Position numbers and translations under genes: made by a program
Source: Mesocentrotus franciscanus
Taxonomy: Eukaryota; Echinodermata; Echinoidea; Camarodonta; Strongylocentrotidae
DNA length: 64,000 bases
Reading direction: 5' to 3'
Assembly: GCA_037976565.1 (NCBI GenBank)
Contig: CP137681.1
Span: 30,818,707 to 30,882,706, forward strand
Shown: one piece after another, positions 32,969 to 44,232 of the stretch
How positions within the stretch are numbered: position 1 is the stretch's first letter
Layout of the letters: the number at the start of each line of letters is the position of its first letter
The notes under the pieces: generated by a model
Database searches by the model: none
Seen by the model: the letters and a program-made list of their open reading frames with translations, nothing else
Told to the model about the DNA's origin: nothing

Positions 32969-34100
32969 TGATTTATCAATTTTTAATGATTGTACATGTA
33001 ATTGCGAAATGAACTGTACAAAAACGATTCCAGTTATATTGCAAAGAAATAAATTCAGTCATTACCATGATGAAAGTGTTCATCTTAAGATTTGATTGCT
33101 TTGTGCTATTCAACGTTTATCCTTGTTGAGTTTGATTTGTTTATAGAAGAAATGTGTCTGAGAGAGTAATGTACTATAGAATGATGACTTATGTGGCAAG
33201 AAGATACGGCAGCAGAAGCGTTACAAACGATTATGAGATGTGTTAAATGAAGAAAGAAATTGAGAGCCAAAGAAAGAGAGAGAGGTAGAGGGAATGTTCA
33301 AGTTTGCATGAGAGAGCTAGAGAGAGAAAGAACTGAGAAGCAATTGAGTGCTAACAAAAGTATACAAATATACTTTTGATCATTGACAAAAATATTCAAT
33401 CAAACTTAATTACATATGAAGCAGAACATGATTCCAGAGTGATGTGATTGTGAAGAGACAGAATCAACTAGGTATGACGAATGCAGTTGTATAGGGGTGG
33501 GAGGGGGGTTCATATTTGACAGTATGGATGGTATTTTCTGGATCCCGGTCCCAAATAAGTAATGTCTGTGAACACAATTTGTTGATAATAATAATAATAT
33601 CAATAGGAATGATTGCAATAATTATAATAATCCTAAGATCATTATAATTTATTCTTAATATTATCATTATTATGTCATTTCCTTCATCATTTTTTAGTAA
33701 AGTAGAATTTGAGAAGTAATGTGAAAAGTAATTATGTGACCCTGTAAAAGTAGAAACATTTGCAGTAAAGCAAGGGGGAAAGACGTTTTGAGTGTCCCTC
33801 GAATAGGATGTAAAGCTAAGTTCACATACTTTATTAGAAGTTAGTTTTTCAACTTGGGTTTACATCATATTCTCCTCATATAACAAAAAGAGGAGTTGAA
33901 AGACGCACCTTTCGTCCATTTGTCCATTTTGGGACTCAAGAGGGCGACAAACATAATTAAACAACTTAAAATTATAATAACTCATTAATGTGTAAGAATT
34001 TAGCTTGTGAAAAATATATGTTGTTTAAAGGGTCATACTACTTCATCTTATGAAAGGAAACAAAACTCCTAGATGGTATTTACGAGATAGTTCATGAAAC
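32969..34100. other. No gene; GA and AAT simple repeats
   Basis: GAGAGA-rich at 33,240-33,345 and ATAATA-rich at 33,585-33,680. Otherwise ordinary AT-rich sequence. Confidence 0.5.
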
Positions 34101-34119
34101 TCATATAGCCTGCTGTCGA

Positions 34120-34460
34120 ATAGCGCACTTCGTGAAAACGGAAAAGGCGAGACCTCTCACACAAGAACCGGTCGCGCACTCCTCTAGACCGCTTCGTGAA
34201 AACGACGCGTATGTTGAATGCGCATATTTTCGTTTTCACGAACCGATCCCACAGTTTGTTACAATATCCCCACTTGATTATATATTTTTTGTAAACAAAA
34301 TATATATGAGTAGAATCTGTACTGTGTGGTTGTCAAAGGAAATCTTTGAAGATGTACGTTAACCCCCGTTTTAATAACATGAAATGTTAAAACGCGTTTA
34401 TCTCGAAATTCACTTTTGTCGCTGCGCGGGCCACGAGACCACTTCGTGAAAACGGTGACG
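34120..34460. repeat. Cluster of TTCGTGAAAACG motifs
   Basis: ACTTCGTGAAAACGG at 34,126 and 34,440, CTTCGTGAAAACGACG at 34,191, and the inverse CGTTTTCACGAA at 34,230. The same motif, as CACCGTTTTCACGAAGTG, lies just outside the left end of the element at 18,836. Probably decayed ends of one TE family. Confidence 0.5.
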
Positions 34461-34548
34461 ATATATATCCCTCTTTCTCTTGTCTTTCTTCCTTTTCTCT
34501 TCCCCCTTCCTTTTTTCTTCTGCCCGTTTCTTCCCCTTTTCCCTTTTT

Positions 34549-34999
34549 CCCAGGTAGCAAGCCCATATGGGGCCCATATGGGGATGATCTGGGTCACTTG
34601 TGCCATCTGGGCTATTAAATGGAACCCATATGTATCCCATATGGGGCCAATATTTAGTAACCCATATGGGATCTATCCGGGCCAGCCCTTATGGGTTCCA
34701 GATGGGAATGAGCTGGGCGTACACATATTGGTAGAAGATGATATGCCCATATGGGTAACACATGGGGAAAATCTGGGTTAACCCACGTGGGATATATCTG
34801 GGTTAACCAATATGGGTACCAGATGGGATTAAGCTGGGCATACCCATTTGGGCCCAGTTTGGTATGGGTCCCATCTGGGTTCCATCTGTCTTATATGGGT
34901 CCCATATGCTTCTTATTTGCAGATGCCTTAGGGCCCCAGATGGTTTTCCATATGGGGCTCATGTTTCAGAGAATATGGGATCCATGTGGGTCCCACATT
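34549..34999. repeat. CCATATGGG palindromic satellite
   Basis: More than twenty copies of CCCATATGGG or close variants (CAGATGGG, CCACGTGGG, CATGTGGG) are separated by short ATCTGGGT/GAGCTGGGC spacers. The first unit (GTAGCAAGCCCATATGGG) recurs as GTAGCAAGCCCATGTGGG at 35,386, just outside the THAP transposon. Frames giving Met-Gly-Pro/Trp-Val-rich peptides are artefacts. Confidence 0.85.
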
Positions 35000-35190
35000 A
35001 GCCTATAATCTAGGCGGAGTGCCGAGCTTTTTTCTTTGCTGCTAGACTAACCCTAAACAGGTCTGATACGGCGAGACTACGAACCGTGAGTCGCGACTCA
35101 CGGTTCGTAGTCTCGCCGTATCAGACGTTCTGCTTAGGGTTAGTCTAGCAGCAAAGAAAAAAGCTCGGCACTCCGCCTAGATTATAGGCT
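35000..35190. mobile_element. 191-bp near-perfect palindrome of THAP-transposon ends
   Basis: Two arms of about 95 bp meet at TCGCGA with essentially no loop. Each arm equals the outer end of the big element at 35,405 (AGCCTATAATCTAGGCGGAG…). It looks like two transposon ends joined back-to-back with the interior lost, 215 bp upstream of the full element. Confidence 0.85.
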
Positions 35191-36031
35191 ACTTCATCAG
35201 GAATCGATGAATTTATTCAATATATTCAATCAACAGCATCTTAGAAATGCAGTGCGCCAAATGCAAAGCTGACAGCGTTAAAGAGCAACAAGCTAAATGT
35301 TAAGCGCGAAGCGCAAAAGTGCTACTGAAAAGAAGTAGAGAGTGGGAGAGAGAGATAATGAGAGACAGAGAGGATAATAACCCAGTAGCAAGCCCATGTG
35401 GGACTAGCCTATAATCTAGGCGGAGTGCCGAGCTTTTTTCTTTGCTGCTAGACTAACCCTAAGCAGAACGTCTGATACGGCGAGACTACGAACCGTGAGT
35501 CGCGAAGCGGCTCACCGCCTATAATCACTGGTCTAGTTAATCAATATTCATATATATTCAAAATGGCGGGCTATGAATCATTCAACAGCCCTACCAAATA
35601 AGGTACACCTATGTTACGTTCGACCAATCAGATATAAGAAACCGCAACGAAAAAAGATTGCGCTCGTCCATTACTAAATAGGGGTAATAAAAAGGAAGAA
35701 GGGAGATGAAACCAAAAAAATCTTTAAAATGATCATTTTACTACTGTGAAATATCAAAAAATTAAAAAATTGTAGTTTTATGTGAACAATAAAACATACA
35801 TCTTTGTATGGTAAAACAATTATCGTATCAAATTTACAATGACAAATTAGTGGTTCCCCCTTGTTTTGGTAGTGCCAGTAGTGCCACTAGTGGTACCGGT
35901 AGTTTTTACGGCGGTACTTTCGTTCTGCCAACGGCAACGACTCGAGTCATCATGATTATAGAATCCGTGGTCGCGTAGAAAATCACAGCACAAGGTATGG
36001 TGGCTCCTAAGGGACACGCAAACGCAAAAAT

Positions 36032-36440
36032 TTGACGTATACGTATGCAACAAATTTCTTGTCTTTTACGTCCAAGACGTGAAAATCAAAAAAATTGACG
36101 TATACCTATGCAACAAATTTCTTGTCTTTTACGTCCAAGACGTGAAAATCAAAAAAATTGACGTATACCTATGCAACCAATTTCTTGTCTTTTACGTCCA
36201 AGACGTGAAAATCAAAAATTGACGTATACCTATGCAACAAATTTCTTGTCTTTTACGTCCAAGACGTGAAAATCAAAAAATTGACGTATACCTTTGTTTG
36301 GTAATTTTTCATTTTTCTGTTCTCAATGGCCCTGAAGGGACACGCAGACGTGAAAATCGGCTGGAAAATCTGCGTCAATATTCACGTCTGCGTCTCACAC
36401 GCAGACGTGAATATTTGACGTGAATTTTTTTTCAGTAAGC
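36032..36440. repeat. Left subterminal array of the THAP transposon
   Basis: Four tandem units of 61-63 bp start TTGACGTATACCTATGCAAC at 36,032, 36,095, 36,158 and 36,219. They are followed by inverted ACGCAGACGTGAA/TTCACGTCTGCGT motifs. Likely transposase-binding repeats (inference). Confidence 0.85.
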
Positions 36441-37226
36441 TGAGCACCTACTAGCTACATGCATATAGTGCCTAACATTTCTGTACCAACATTTCTGGCC
36501 TGCCGCCGCAGATGTGATGCGAACGGAGACTTTCTAAATGTCAACAAAATGCCTTCTTGTGCAGCCATCAAATGCACAAATCGACTCGTGAAAGGCTCCT
36601 TGAAAACATTTCACAAGTAAGTGATCATTTCATTTAGATATTACAAAAATTAGCGTTTAAAGACTGGTTTCATATGATAATATAATCGTCGCGACATTGT
36701 ACTATTTGTAGTCTAGTTTTCGCTTGTATTGTAGTCCCATCTGCTTGTTTTTATGACTATGTGTGAATATTTGTAACTTGGCTGGGCCTGGCCTGGCCTG
36801 GGGAAGGGGAAAGCCACAAAACATAAGTCATAAAGTCATAAACTGAAATGGGTGTGGGATGAATGTTTGAGAATTGAATCACCATGTATGGTAAATAATA
36901 AAAAATGCATTTATGTAAATAAGAAAATGACATAGTTATTCATACAAACAAATCCCTAGAATTAGAATTTCCTGACCAGATTGAAGAATATTCAAGAAAA
37001 AATGGCTCATTAGATTTTAAAGATTTTTCGTTATATGCTAGGATACAATGTTTATCAAACTATTGAGTTGACGTGGTGTCAACCCCTCACCCCCCTCTCT
37101 TTTCTCTCTCTCTCTCAATCGACGCATGTGCTTTACTTTTTACAAGGGGCTTCCGCTGACAACTGCCAGTGACAAATTTGTCATTTTGGGTAGATAAAAG
37201 ATACACGTATCCCATAAGGAAAGATC

Positions 37227-37408
37227 CAGAGACAGATTGGCCGTGGGGAGTTTGGGAATTTTCCCACGAGCAGCTCTTTATTTTTGGTTGGATCAAGGTC
37301 CAGTCGATTTGTGGTCTGAGGGCCACTTGATATATATGCATCTTACATATTCAGTGGGCAGGTCGCATAACACTTTAAAAACCAATGTTCAGTCCCAGTC
37401 TGCCCCTG
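37227..37408. mobile_element. 182-bp hAT MITE
   Basis: Inverted ends CAGAGACAGATTGG and (reverse strand) CAGGGGCAGACTGGG. The 8-bp flanks GAAAGATC and GAAACATC match at seven of eight positions, the target duplication size of hAT elements. Confidence 0.8.
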
Positions 37409-38499
37409 GAAACATCAAATAAGTTTTGTGTCAAAGACATGATGTAGAAAAATAAAAAGGCCTGTCTACATGTTGTAGTCCTGTTGTTATCTGGTTATTC
37501 GATCTTTCGACAAAGCTGTAAAAGTTTTAGTTGCTTAAGGACATATAGTGGATAGGAATTTTAAAACAAATAATTAATTTTACCACATTGAAACGGCATC
37601 CAAAGATATATTAAATTCATGTTGATAGTGAAGTTGTGCTAGTGTGATCGGAAGACGTCCAAATTTAGAAAGAAAGGCGAGTTAAGGCAATTTCATAATG
37701 TCGCTCCTTTCTGCTTAGGCGAATCCAAGGTGAATAATGAAATATATATTAAAACAATTTAGGGGTAAAACACTGATGTGCGAACCCTTCCTTTTCAGAA
37801 CCACAAGAAGGCCTGAGTGACTCCCGTGCGGGAAATATTCAGAAATGAAAATAGGAAATTCATTCCCCACGCCCACCCCTTCGAGCAATACCCTAAGCCT
37901 TAGTTATAAGTCTTCATTAAATTTTTCATTAAAATGTATAAGAGGTTTGGGCGTTCATAAACATTTACCCTCCGAAAAATGGACTTTTTTAAATAAGAGT
38001 ACCTTAGGCCAGAAAATCTATATACACATTGCTTTTTGTACATACATGTATATTTATGAAGCAAATAAATATCAATGCAATAAACTGTATTCTAATGCTT
38101 GTAAATTAAGTAATGTTTTCTATATTAACGCAAATAAAAGTATTTATATGTGTTTTCTTCAATAATAAAAAAAAAAAATGTTTGGCTCAGACTTGATATC
38201 CACATGTATTGAAAAGAATTTACAGCACATTAACGCTTCGGCTTTATGCATGGTCTTCTGAAAAATTACTTGAGGATTCACAAGACCGCCATGTCAGTTT
38301 TATGGGCATCCCAACAATTTTTCTGAGGGTTCAAGAGACCTACATTGTTGGTCTCGTGGCTGTTTATATAATCCCAGCTAAATCACAAGCATGATTTTTT
38401 TAAAATGATCTGTCTTTGATTATGTTCAAATATTTGTCTTTACCATGACAAGATTGTACTAAGCGGTCAGATGACAGATGGAAGGGGTGGTGTCAAATA

Positions 38500-39610
38500 A
38501 TAGTTAATTGTGTGTGGGGAGGGGATGAGGCACCTGCCCATGCCCCCATTTTCTAAAACATCACAGAAATACTTATCAATTGCACTAAGCACTCTCCTGG
38601 CCTAATCCTTTTAACTGTCTGGACTGTCTGCATTACTTTGTTCGTGTTCATGGACTAACTTGTCTTGGTCATGGGCAAGATTATGAAAAGAGGCTGGAAG
38701 GGGCGGTGGGGGGAGCAACTGTCAATGCCCACATTTCCTGAAACATCTCAGAGTACAGAAGAAATACTTATCATTTGCAGTCAGCACTCCAAATCACTTG
38801 AACTTTCTGCAATACTAAATTTCCAGTCACATTTGTCCAGTTACTATACCAAGATACTGGCCAAAATTAGAGGAAAAAATATCTACAAAAAGCACCTTTT
38901 GGCTCAAAATTTACATTTCACACTCTACATAATTCAATGAAATTGATATCAACTTGAAGGTATTTCAATTATTCATCTTTTGACACCAAATCCATGGTGA
39001 TTAAAGGTTTACTCAAAGTTATCTTTAAAACTCGATGTAAACACACCAAACAGGTTCTCAATACACTAATACACGTATATGCATACAGTTAATACACATG
39101 TGGGCAAAAATGTTGTTTTTGTGGAAATCGAATCAATAATTTTGGGTTGCTATAACTTTTTATTGAAAAGAGATATAAAGCTTTCCTTTTCACAGTATAT
39201 TTTCATTGTATAAGGGCAAATTCCTGGAAAGTTACAAAAAATGCATTTCTCCAATTTTGATATATGTAAAATAACGATTATTGATAAAATTCAATATTTG
39301 GAAAAAAATCACAAAAAATCATGTTTTTACTTAAATTTGCAATGTTAATTAATCCCAATTTCATTGAAATTGGTATCAAAATTTAGATGATTTAATTCTC
39401 TTTCATATGACACCAAACTCATGGTGGTTTAAGGTTCCCTTAAAATATAATTCACAAAATACTATTTTTCGTCAAAAGGGCCGCTTTTTTGGACGCCCCT
39501 CCGATTTAGGATTGTTCGCAACAAATTTAAAAAAACACCTCTGAAATATTGTGTATTATGATAAAATCTTTCAAATAAACAAGGTGTGCTTATTTTATGC
39601 GGTAGTGGCA
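38500..39610. repeat. Dispersed repeat, direct copy of 53,480-54,785
   Basis: Two diverged units with CACATTTCCTGAAACATC(T/C)C and CAGTCAGCACTCCAAATC, then a long collinear stretch through ACTCGATGTAAACACACC, GGGTTGCTATAACTTTTT and AAACAAGGTGTGCTTA. It sits inside the THAP transposon, so it inserted there or was carried by it. Confidence 0.85.
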
Positions 39611-40353
39611 GGCAAACCCCTCTTTTCTGACTTTGGCCCTCCGCGGCCCCAGATCTTTGCCATATTTTTGGACATCTGCATCGACTAGCCTATCTGCATG
39701 CTGCAAATAACCTTGCATTAGTTGCATACAATACATGTCATGATGTGAGTGACATGCATACGCATCCATTAGCATTGACTACTATGCTTTGCTGGAGTGA
39801 ATGACATGTAGCTTTGGCTTTTGCTTTTGAAATGCTTTGCTTTGTAAAATTGATCTGGACAGGTTCATGCAAACTGTCACTATGCTGTGATGTTAACAAG
39901 ATTATGTATTGCAAATATTAAAAGAATGCTTGATGGGGTACGTGTTTATTTTTTGAAATAAAATCAAACAGCAAAAATTGACCAGTTAATTTTTGTTATC
40001 ATTGTCTGGACACACATCCCCCATGCTATCATGCATACAAATAGGACAAAGGCAAATGCAATATAAAAGGCAAATGCAATATAAAAGGCAAATGAAATGA
40101 AGATGTTCTCAGCATCCCACTTATCCTCCATTATCTTGTTTTCTATTAATTTCCAGGTTTCCCCAAAGCTGGTCCAGCCCTTTTGAAAGAATGGCTTGTC
40201 AAGATGAGGAGGGACAAGTGGACACCAAGCCAGTAGTCCACCGTGTGCTCGGACCACTTTGAAGCAGAGTGTTTTGACCGCATTGGCCAGACAACCAGAC
40301 TTCGCCAAGGTGCTATTCCAACCATTTTCCTCTTCCCTGATCATCTGCAGAAG

Positions 40354-41102
40354 GTAAACACCAAATGAATGCTAAATTCTCTTGTGGTAATGATTAAAGA
40401 TGAAACTTGTGAAATTTGATAGATTATTTGAATGTTTCCTTTATTTAAGAAAATATTGTATGGTGAGAGCTAGAAGGGTGTTAAATCATATATTTTAACA
40501 CAGAGTTAATTCCCTTCTGGCTCTCAACAGATGATTATAATTGTTCCAGTAGTTAATTAATTTCAGTTCAATTCAACTTTCAATTCATTTCCAGATGAGT
40601 GGTTTGAATCATAGAAAAGTTCTTCTAAAAGAGTTTGCATTTCAAATCTTAAATGCATATTTTACTCATATATTGTGGGAATGTAAACTGATCTGGTCCA
40701 AAGTATGTATCCCTTTCCAAAAGAAACCAGTAACACCAATTTAAAAATGCAATTTCAATTTCATAAATGTAAGACAACATTTGAAGGCATGATGTTTCTG
40801 CTGTATATCGGCATATCCATGAGAAGGGAACAGAACATTAAAAAAAGAAATATGTCTTTATGAATATCATTTGCTTTACTTCTGTCAAGTAGTATGCAGG
40901 TTTATGTTGTCCATTTGCACATAAATGAACATCTTTGTTTATATTTAAAAATCTATCTGAAATGAAAATATAACCTGAGTTACTATAGAAATGCCAATAT
41001 AATGGCTGTTATATTTTAAGGACAATGATTAGTGAAATCTGTGAATTTTCGGAGAATTAACCATTTCTTTTTCCAAACTATTTTCATCTTTGTCCCTTAT
41101 AG
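40354..41102. other. Intron 2 of the THAP gene
   Basis: AT-rich sequence between donor AAG|GTAAAC and acceptor CCTTATAG. Nothing else seen. Confidence 0.6.
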
Positions 41103-41200
41103 ACTGTTAAGAAACGCAAGCCTCCAACAAAGCCTAGAAGCAGTGAAGACATGACTAGTCTTCCTAGCACATCAACAACTCCACCACTCCTCATGGCTCA

Positions 41201-41512
41201 CAGGGGCGGATCTAGATTTTTGCTAAGGGGGTTGACCCAATGACGATGCGGAGATGTTTTCCCGGCATCTACTAACACAATGGAGACCATAAAAAGCAGT
41301 GCATGATAGCGTCTTTTAAATCAAGTAACAGTTTAATACACAGTTATATCCAGAGTTATCATGTGTTTGGTTAAGTTACCAGGGGGGTTGACCCAATGAC
41401 GATGCGGATACTGTGTGGGTCTGGACACATGATGGCGTTTTTCTATGCACATCACATTTTCACTTGGCAGCCCAAGGGTTTAAACCGCCTAAACCCCGTA
41501 GATCCGCCACTG
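41201..41512. mobile_element. hAT-like MITE in THAP exon 3
   Basis: Ends CAGGGGCGGATCTAGA and (reverse strand) CAGTGGCGGATCTACG. GGGGTTGACCCAATGACG occurs twice inside. The flanking 8-mers (ATGGCTCA, GGCTGGTA) do not match clearly, so one flank may be lost. Confidence 0.7.
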
Positions 41513-42294
41513 GGCTGGTACATTACATTTTACAATACATTTTACATATTTATTGGTTTGCATGAAATCTAAATGCAAGATATTGTCTACTCAATGTGAG
41601 AGAAACAAAATTATATTTTATTCCATTTCATTTGGACACTAAGAAAAGTTAAGAAAGTAATTAATTTGTGTTGTGATGTTCCTTTTACACCTGTATGAAA
41701 CCCTGAAAGTAGAACTATACTATATGTTAATTCAACTGTTTTGTTTAGTTTTCCAATTCTTCAAATTATGCTGACAATTTACCTGTATACATGTACTGGA
41801 ATTATGATGTATAGTGATATTACTGTTTAGATCTCGACTAGTGTTTGAAAAAGGACAACATTTTGTTAATTATTTCATGTGATATTCAACATTTGTTTAT
41901 AGTAACACAACTGTAAAGTGGTCTTCAATGAGCTGAACTAAATGCATTTTTTGTTGTTGTTTTGTTCCAAAGTGATGTATGAAATTGTGTTAAACAATCA
42001 GAGAATCAATATCATTTTTTCTTTTCACTGTATAGTATTAATTAAAAATTAAATATGTATAACATAATCTTTATGAAAAACGGTTTATAAATATTTAACT
42101 ACATGTATGTAATTTCATAAGTCAACTTGAGATGTATTTCAGTAGCAATTGAAGAAAGTCAACATTAATAAATTATAAAACAATTCTTTACATTTCGTGA
42201 AAACAAATGGTAATAATAATTTTTCCATTGTGTCATGACTTGCATGCTTGGAAATGGATTTATTGTGGTAAATGCCGAGAAATTTCGAATACAC
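41513..42294. other. No gene seen
   Basis: AT-rich sequence within the transposon where the transposase core might be expected. I find no frame with recognisable coding. Confidence 0.45.
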
Positions 42295-42655
42295 ATAGTA
42301 CAGAGAGAAGGGGAAGGGAGGGAGGATAGGAGAGAGAGAGAAGAAGAGAGGGGGAGAGACAGATTGGGAGAGAGAAAGGAGAAAGAGGAGAGAGAAAGGG
42401 AGAGAGAAGGGAGAGGGGAGGCAGATTGGGAGAAAGGAGAAGAGAAAGGGAGAGGGGAGGCAGATTAGGAGAAAGAGGAGAGAGAAATGGGGACATTGGG
42501 AGAGAGAAATACAGAGGAGACAGAATTGGGATAGAAAGAGGAGAGAGAGGGGAGAAAGGAGCTAGAAAAGATCGAGAGAAAGGGAGAGAGAGAGTGGTGA
42601 GACATTAAGAGAAAGGGAGAGAGAGAGAAAGAAAGAAATGGAGGAAAAGGGTGTG
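42295..42655. repeat. Polypurine tract of about 360 bp
   Basis: Almost all A/G on the plus strand (GAGAGAAGGGGAAGGGAGG-type), with scattered T/C. It has triplex (H-DNA) potential. Arg/Glu-rich frames here are artefacts. Confidence 0.9.
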
Positions 42656-42904
42656 ATAGGAGGGGGCAAATGGCAACAAGATGCACAAAAAAGTAATTGC
42701 TTGGTACAGGCAAAATATGTTTACAAATATCAAAGCGTAATGTATCTAGGCCTATGTATCTATGTCAATTTTAGACCATAAAATATAATGAAGTGGTGTA
42801 CAATCAGGAAGCTGTATTCCTGGTACAATTAATGTCGAGATAAAGCTGTTTAAAAACATAGCAAAACAAACCAACCAAGATACACTTATCTTCCTGCATG
42901 GTGC

Positions 42905-43437
42905 TCAGCTTACTGAAAAAAAATTCACGTCAAATATTCACGTCTGCGTGTGAGACGCAGACGTGAATATTGGACGCAGATTTTCCAGCCAAAAAATCTG
43001 CGTCCAATATTCACGTCTGCGTGTCCCTTTCGGGAGGCGCAGACGTGAATATTTGACGCAGATTTTCCAGCCGATTTTCACGTCTGCGTGTCCCTTCAGG
43101 GCCATTGAGTACAGAAAATGAAAAATTACCAAACAAAGGTATACGTCATTTTTTTGATTTTCACGTCTTGGACGTAAAAGACAAGAAATTTGTTGCATAG
43201 GTATACGTCAATTTTTTGATTTTCACGTCTTGGACGTAAAAGACAAGAAATTGGTTGCATAGGTATACGTCAATTTTTTGATTTTCACGTCTTGGACGTA
43301 AAAGACAAGAAATTTGTTGCATAGGTATACGTCAATTTTTTTGATTTTCACGTCTTGGACGTAAAAGACAAGAAATTTGTTGCATACGTATACGTCAAAT
43401 TTTTGCGTTTGCGTGTCCCTTAGGAGCCACCATAACA
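42905..43437. repeat. Right subterminal array of the THAP transposon
   Basis: Inverted counterpart of 36,000-36,440: 61-63-bp units (GACGTAAAAGACAAGAAATT) at 43,140-43,400, and ACGTCTGCGT/ACGCAGACGT palindromes at 42,938-43,090. It carries one more ACGTCTGCGT module than the left end. Confidence 0.85.
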
Positions 43438-43633
43438 AGGGGATTGCTTGGTATATTGCACTCTTTCCAAAACCAGTAGGTAATGCAACAAAAATATCCC
43501 TGCCGGCTTCAATAACGCTACGAATAGCGGATTCCTGCAGTTCTCTGAATTTTCCATTAGGAATGCCTAGTTTGTTGGCCGCATATGATAAACTTTCTCG
43601 CAGAAGATCGTCGTCGCATGAATTACCCGCCAT
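43437..43633 (-). CDS. RecQ-helicase-like first exon inside the transposon
   Basis: From an ATG in good context (AAGATGGCG, 43,633) the minus frame reads MAGNSCDDDLLRESLSYAAN, KLGIPNGKFRELQESAIRSV and IEAGRDIFVALPTGFGKSAI, then YQAIPL. FRELQ…AI is the RecQ Q-motif region and LPTGFGKS the Walker A (motif I) of superfamily-2 RecQ helicases. The frame continues into the subterminal array, so the exon probably ends near 43,437 (GTTATG or a lost donor; the left end has AAG|GTATGG at the matching position). An in-frame ATG at 43,726 lies upstream. Helicase motifs II-VI were not found, so the gene is partial here. Confidence 0.7.
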
Positions 43634-44129
43634 CTTGGATGAAGAAAATGACGTAATGTCACGTGATTTATAATATGCATATGCATAGACTCTTCTCCAT
43701 ACGTGTTTCTGATTGGTTGAGTTCATTTCGTATTCATGAGGTTTTTTCGTACGAAAACTGCCACGGATTCATGGTCGATAATAAAAAAACAACGACTAAA
43801 GCTAGACCAGTGATTATAGGCGGTGAGCCGCTTCGCGACTCACGGTTCGTAGTCTCGCCGTATCAGACGTTCTGCTTAGGGTTAGTCTAGCAGCAAAGAA
43901 AAAAGCTCGGCACTCCGCCTAGATTATAGGCTACTGATGAAGCCGTATGAGCGAGAATTCAATTTATTCTTGTCTCATACACGGTTGTCTCATTCACTTC
44001 GTTTTATATTTATATATGTATGTATTATGAAAATGAGATAGCATAATGTGCATATTAATGGTCATCTTGCGAGTAATAACCATTAAATACTCTCATCGGG
44101 CTCTCATCGTTAATTTTTCTCTTCATTTT

Positions 44130-44232
44130 TTTTTTTTTTGATGGTGAATTATTGGGGGGATGATTGTACAGGCCATCCCCCCACCTGAAATATTGGGGGG
44201 ATATATCCCCCATCCCCCCGTGATCGACACCC
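44130..44232. mobile_element. GGGGGGAT-type element end
   Basis: TATTGGGGGGATGATTG, then CATCCCCCCACC, TATTGGGGGGATATATCCCC and CCCCCCGTGATCGACACCC, an inverted, G/C-run-bounded small element just outside the inverted-duplication arm. It is absent from the left arm. Confidence 0.4.

Larger units (their letters stand above)
36617..40156. other. 3.5-kb intron of the THAP gene with later insertions
   Basis: Holds the 182-bp hAT MITE and the 38.5-39.6-kb repeat copy. An acceptor-like CCTTTTCAG at about 37,790-37,798 precedes a short open stretch (PQEGLSDSRAGNIQK) of unclear meaning. No other coding is supported. Confidence 0.5.
36549..41200 (+). pseudogene. Broken THAP-domain protein gene (transposase N-terminus)
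   Basis: Exon 1 (36,549-36,616) starts MPSCAAIKCTNRLVKGSLKT and ends at donor GTAAGT. Exon 2 (40,157-40,353, after TTTCCAG) reads FPKAGPALLKEWLVKMRRDK, WTPSQ, a TAG, STVCSDHFEAECFDRIGQ and RLRQGAIPTIF, then donor GTAAAC. Exon 3 starts 41,103 after CCTTATAG, reads TVKKRKPPTKPRSSEDMTSL, and is cut by a hAT-like insertion at 41,201. All four zinc ligands of the C2CH THAP finger (Cys4, Cys9, Cys and His of VCSDH) and the AVPTIF-like motif are present. Defects are one extra T at the start of exon 2 and the TAG. The catalytic part is missing. Confidence 0.85.
35405..43933. mobile_element. 8.5-kb THAP/RecQ DNA transposon
   Basis: Inverted ends begin TAGCCTATAATCTAGGCGGA and match for about 140 bp (35,405-35,545 and 43,795-43,933). 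Further in, 36,000-36,440 and 42,905-43,440 are inverted copies carrying 61-63-bp tandem units and ACGTCTGCGT motifs. A THAP-domain gene points inward from the left (from 36,549) and a RecQ-helicase-like exon inward from the right (from 43,633). Flanks suggest ACT on both sides if the ends are AGCC…GGCT. A THAP DNA-binding domain occurs in P and Kolobok transposases. The catalytic core was not found, and later insertions interrupt the interior, so this copy is dead. Confidence 0.8.

Noticed and set aside
34416..35008. Met-Gly-Pro/Trp-rich frames
   Set aside because: Translations of the CCATATGGG satellite.
36032..36285. CRISPR-like regular repeats
   Set aside because: Head-to-tail 61-63-bp repeats without unique spacers, in a eukaryotic transposon end; the inverse copy is at the other end.
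42235..42713. Arg/Glu- and Ser/Pro-rich frames
   Set aside because: Translations of the polypurine tract.
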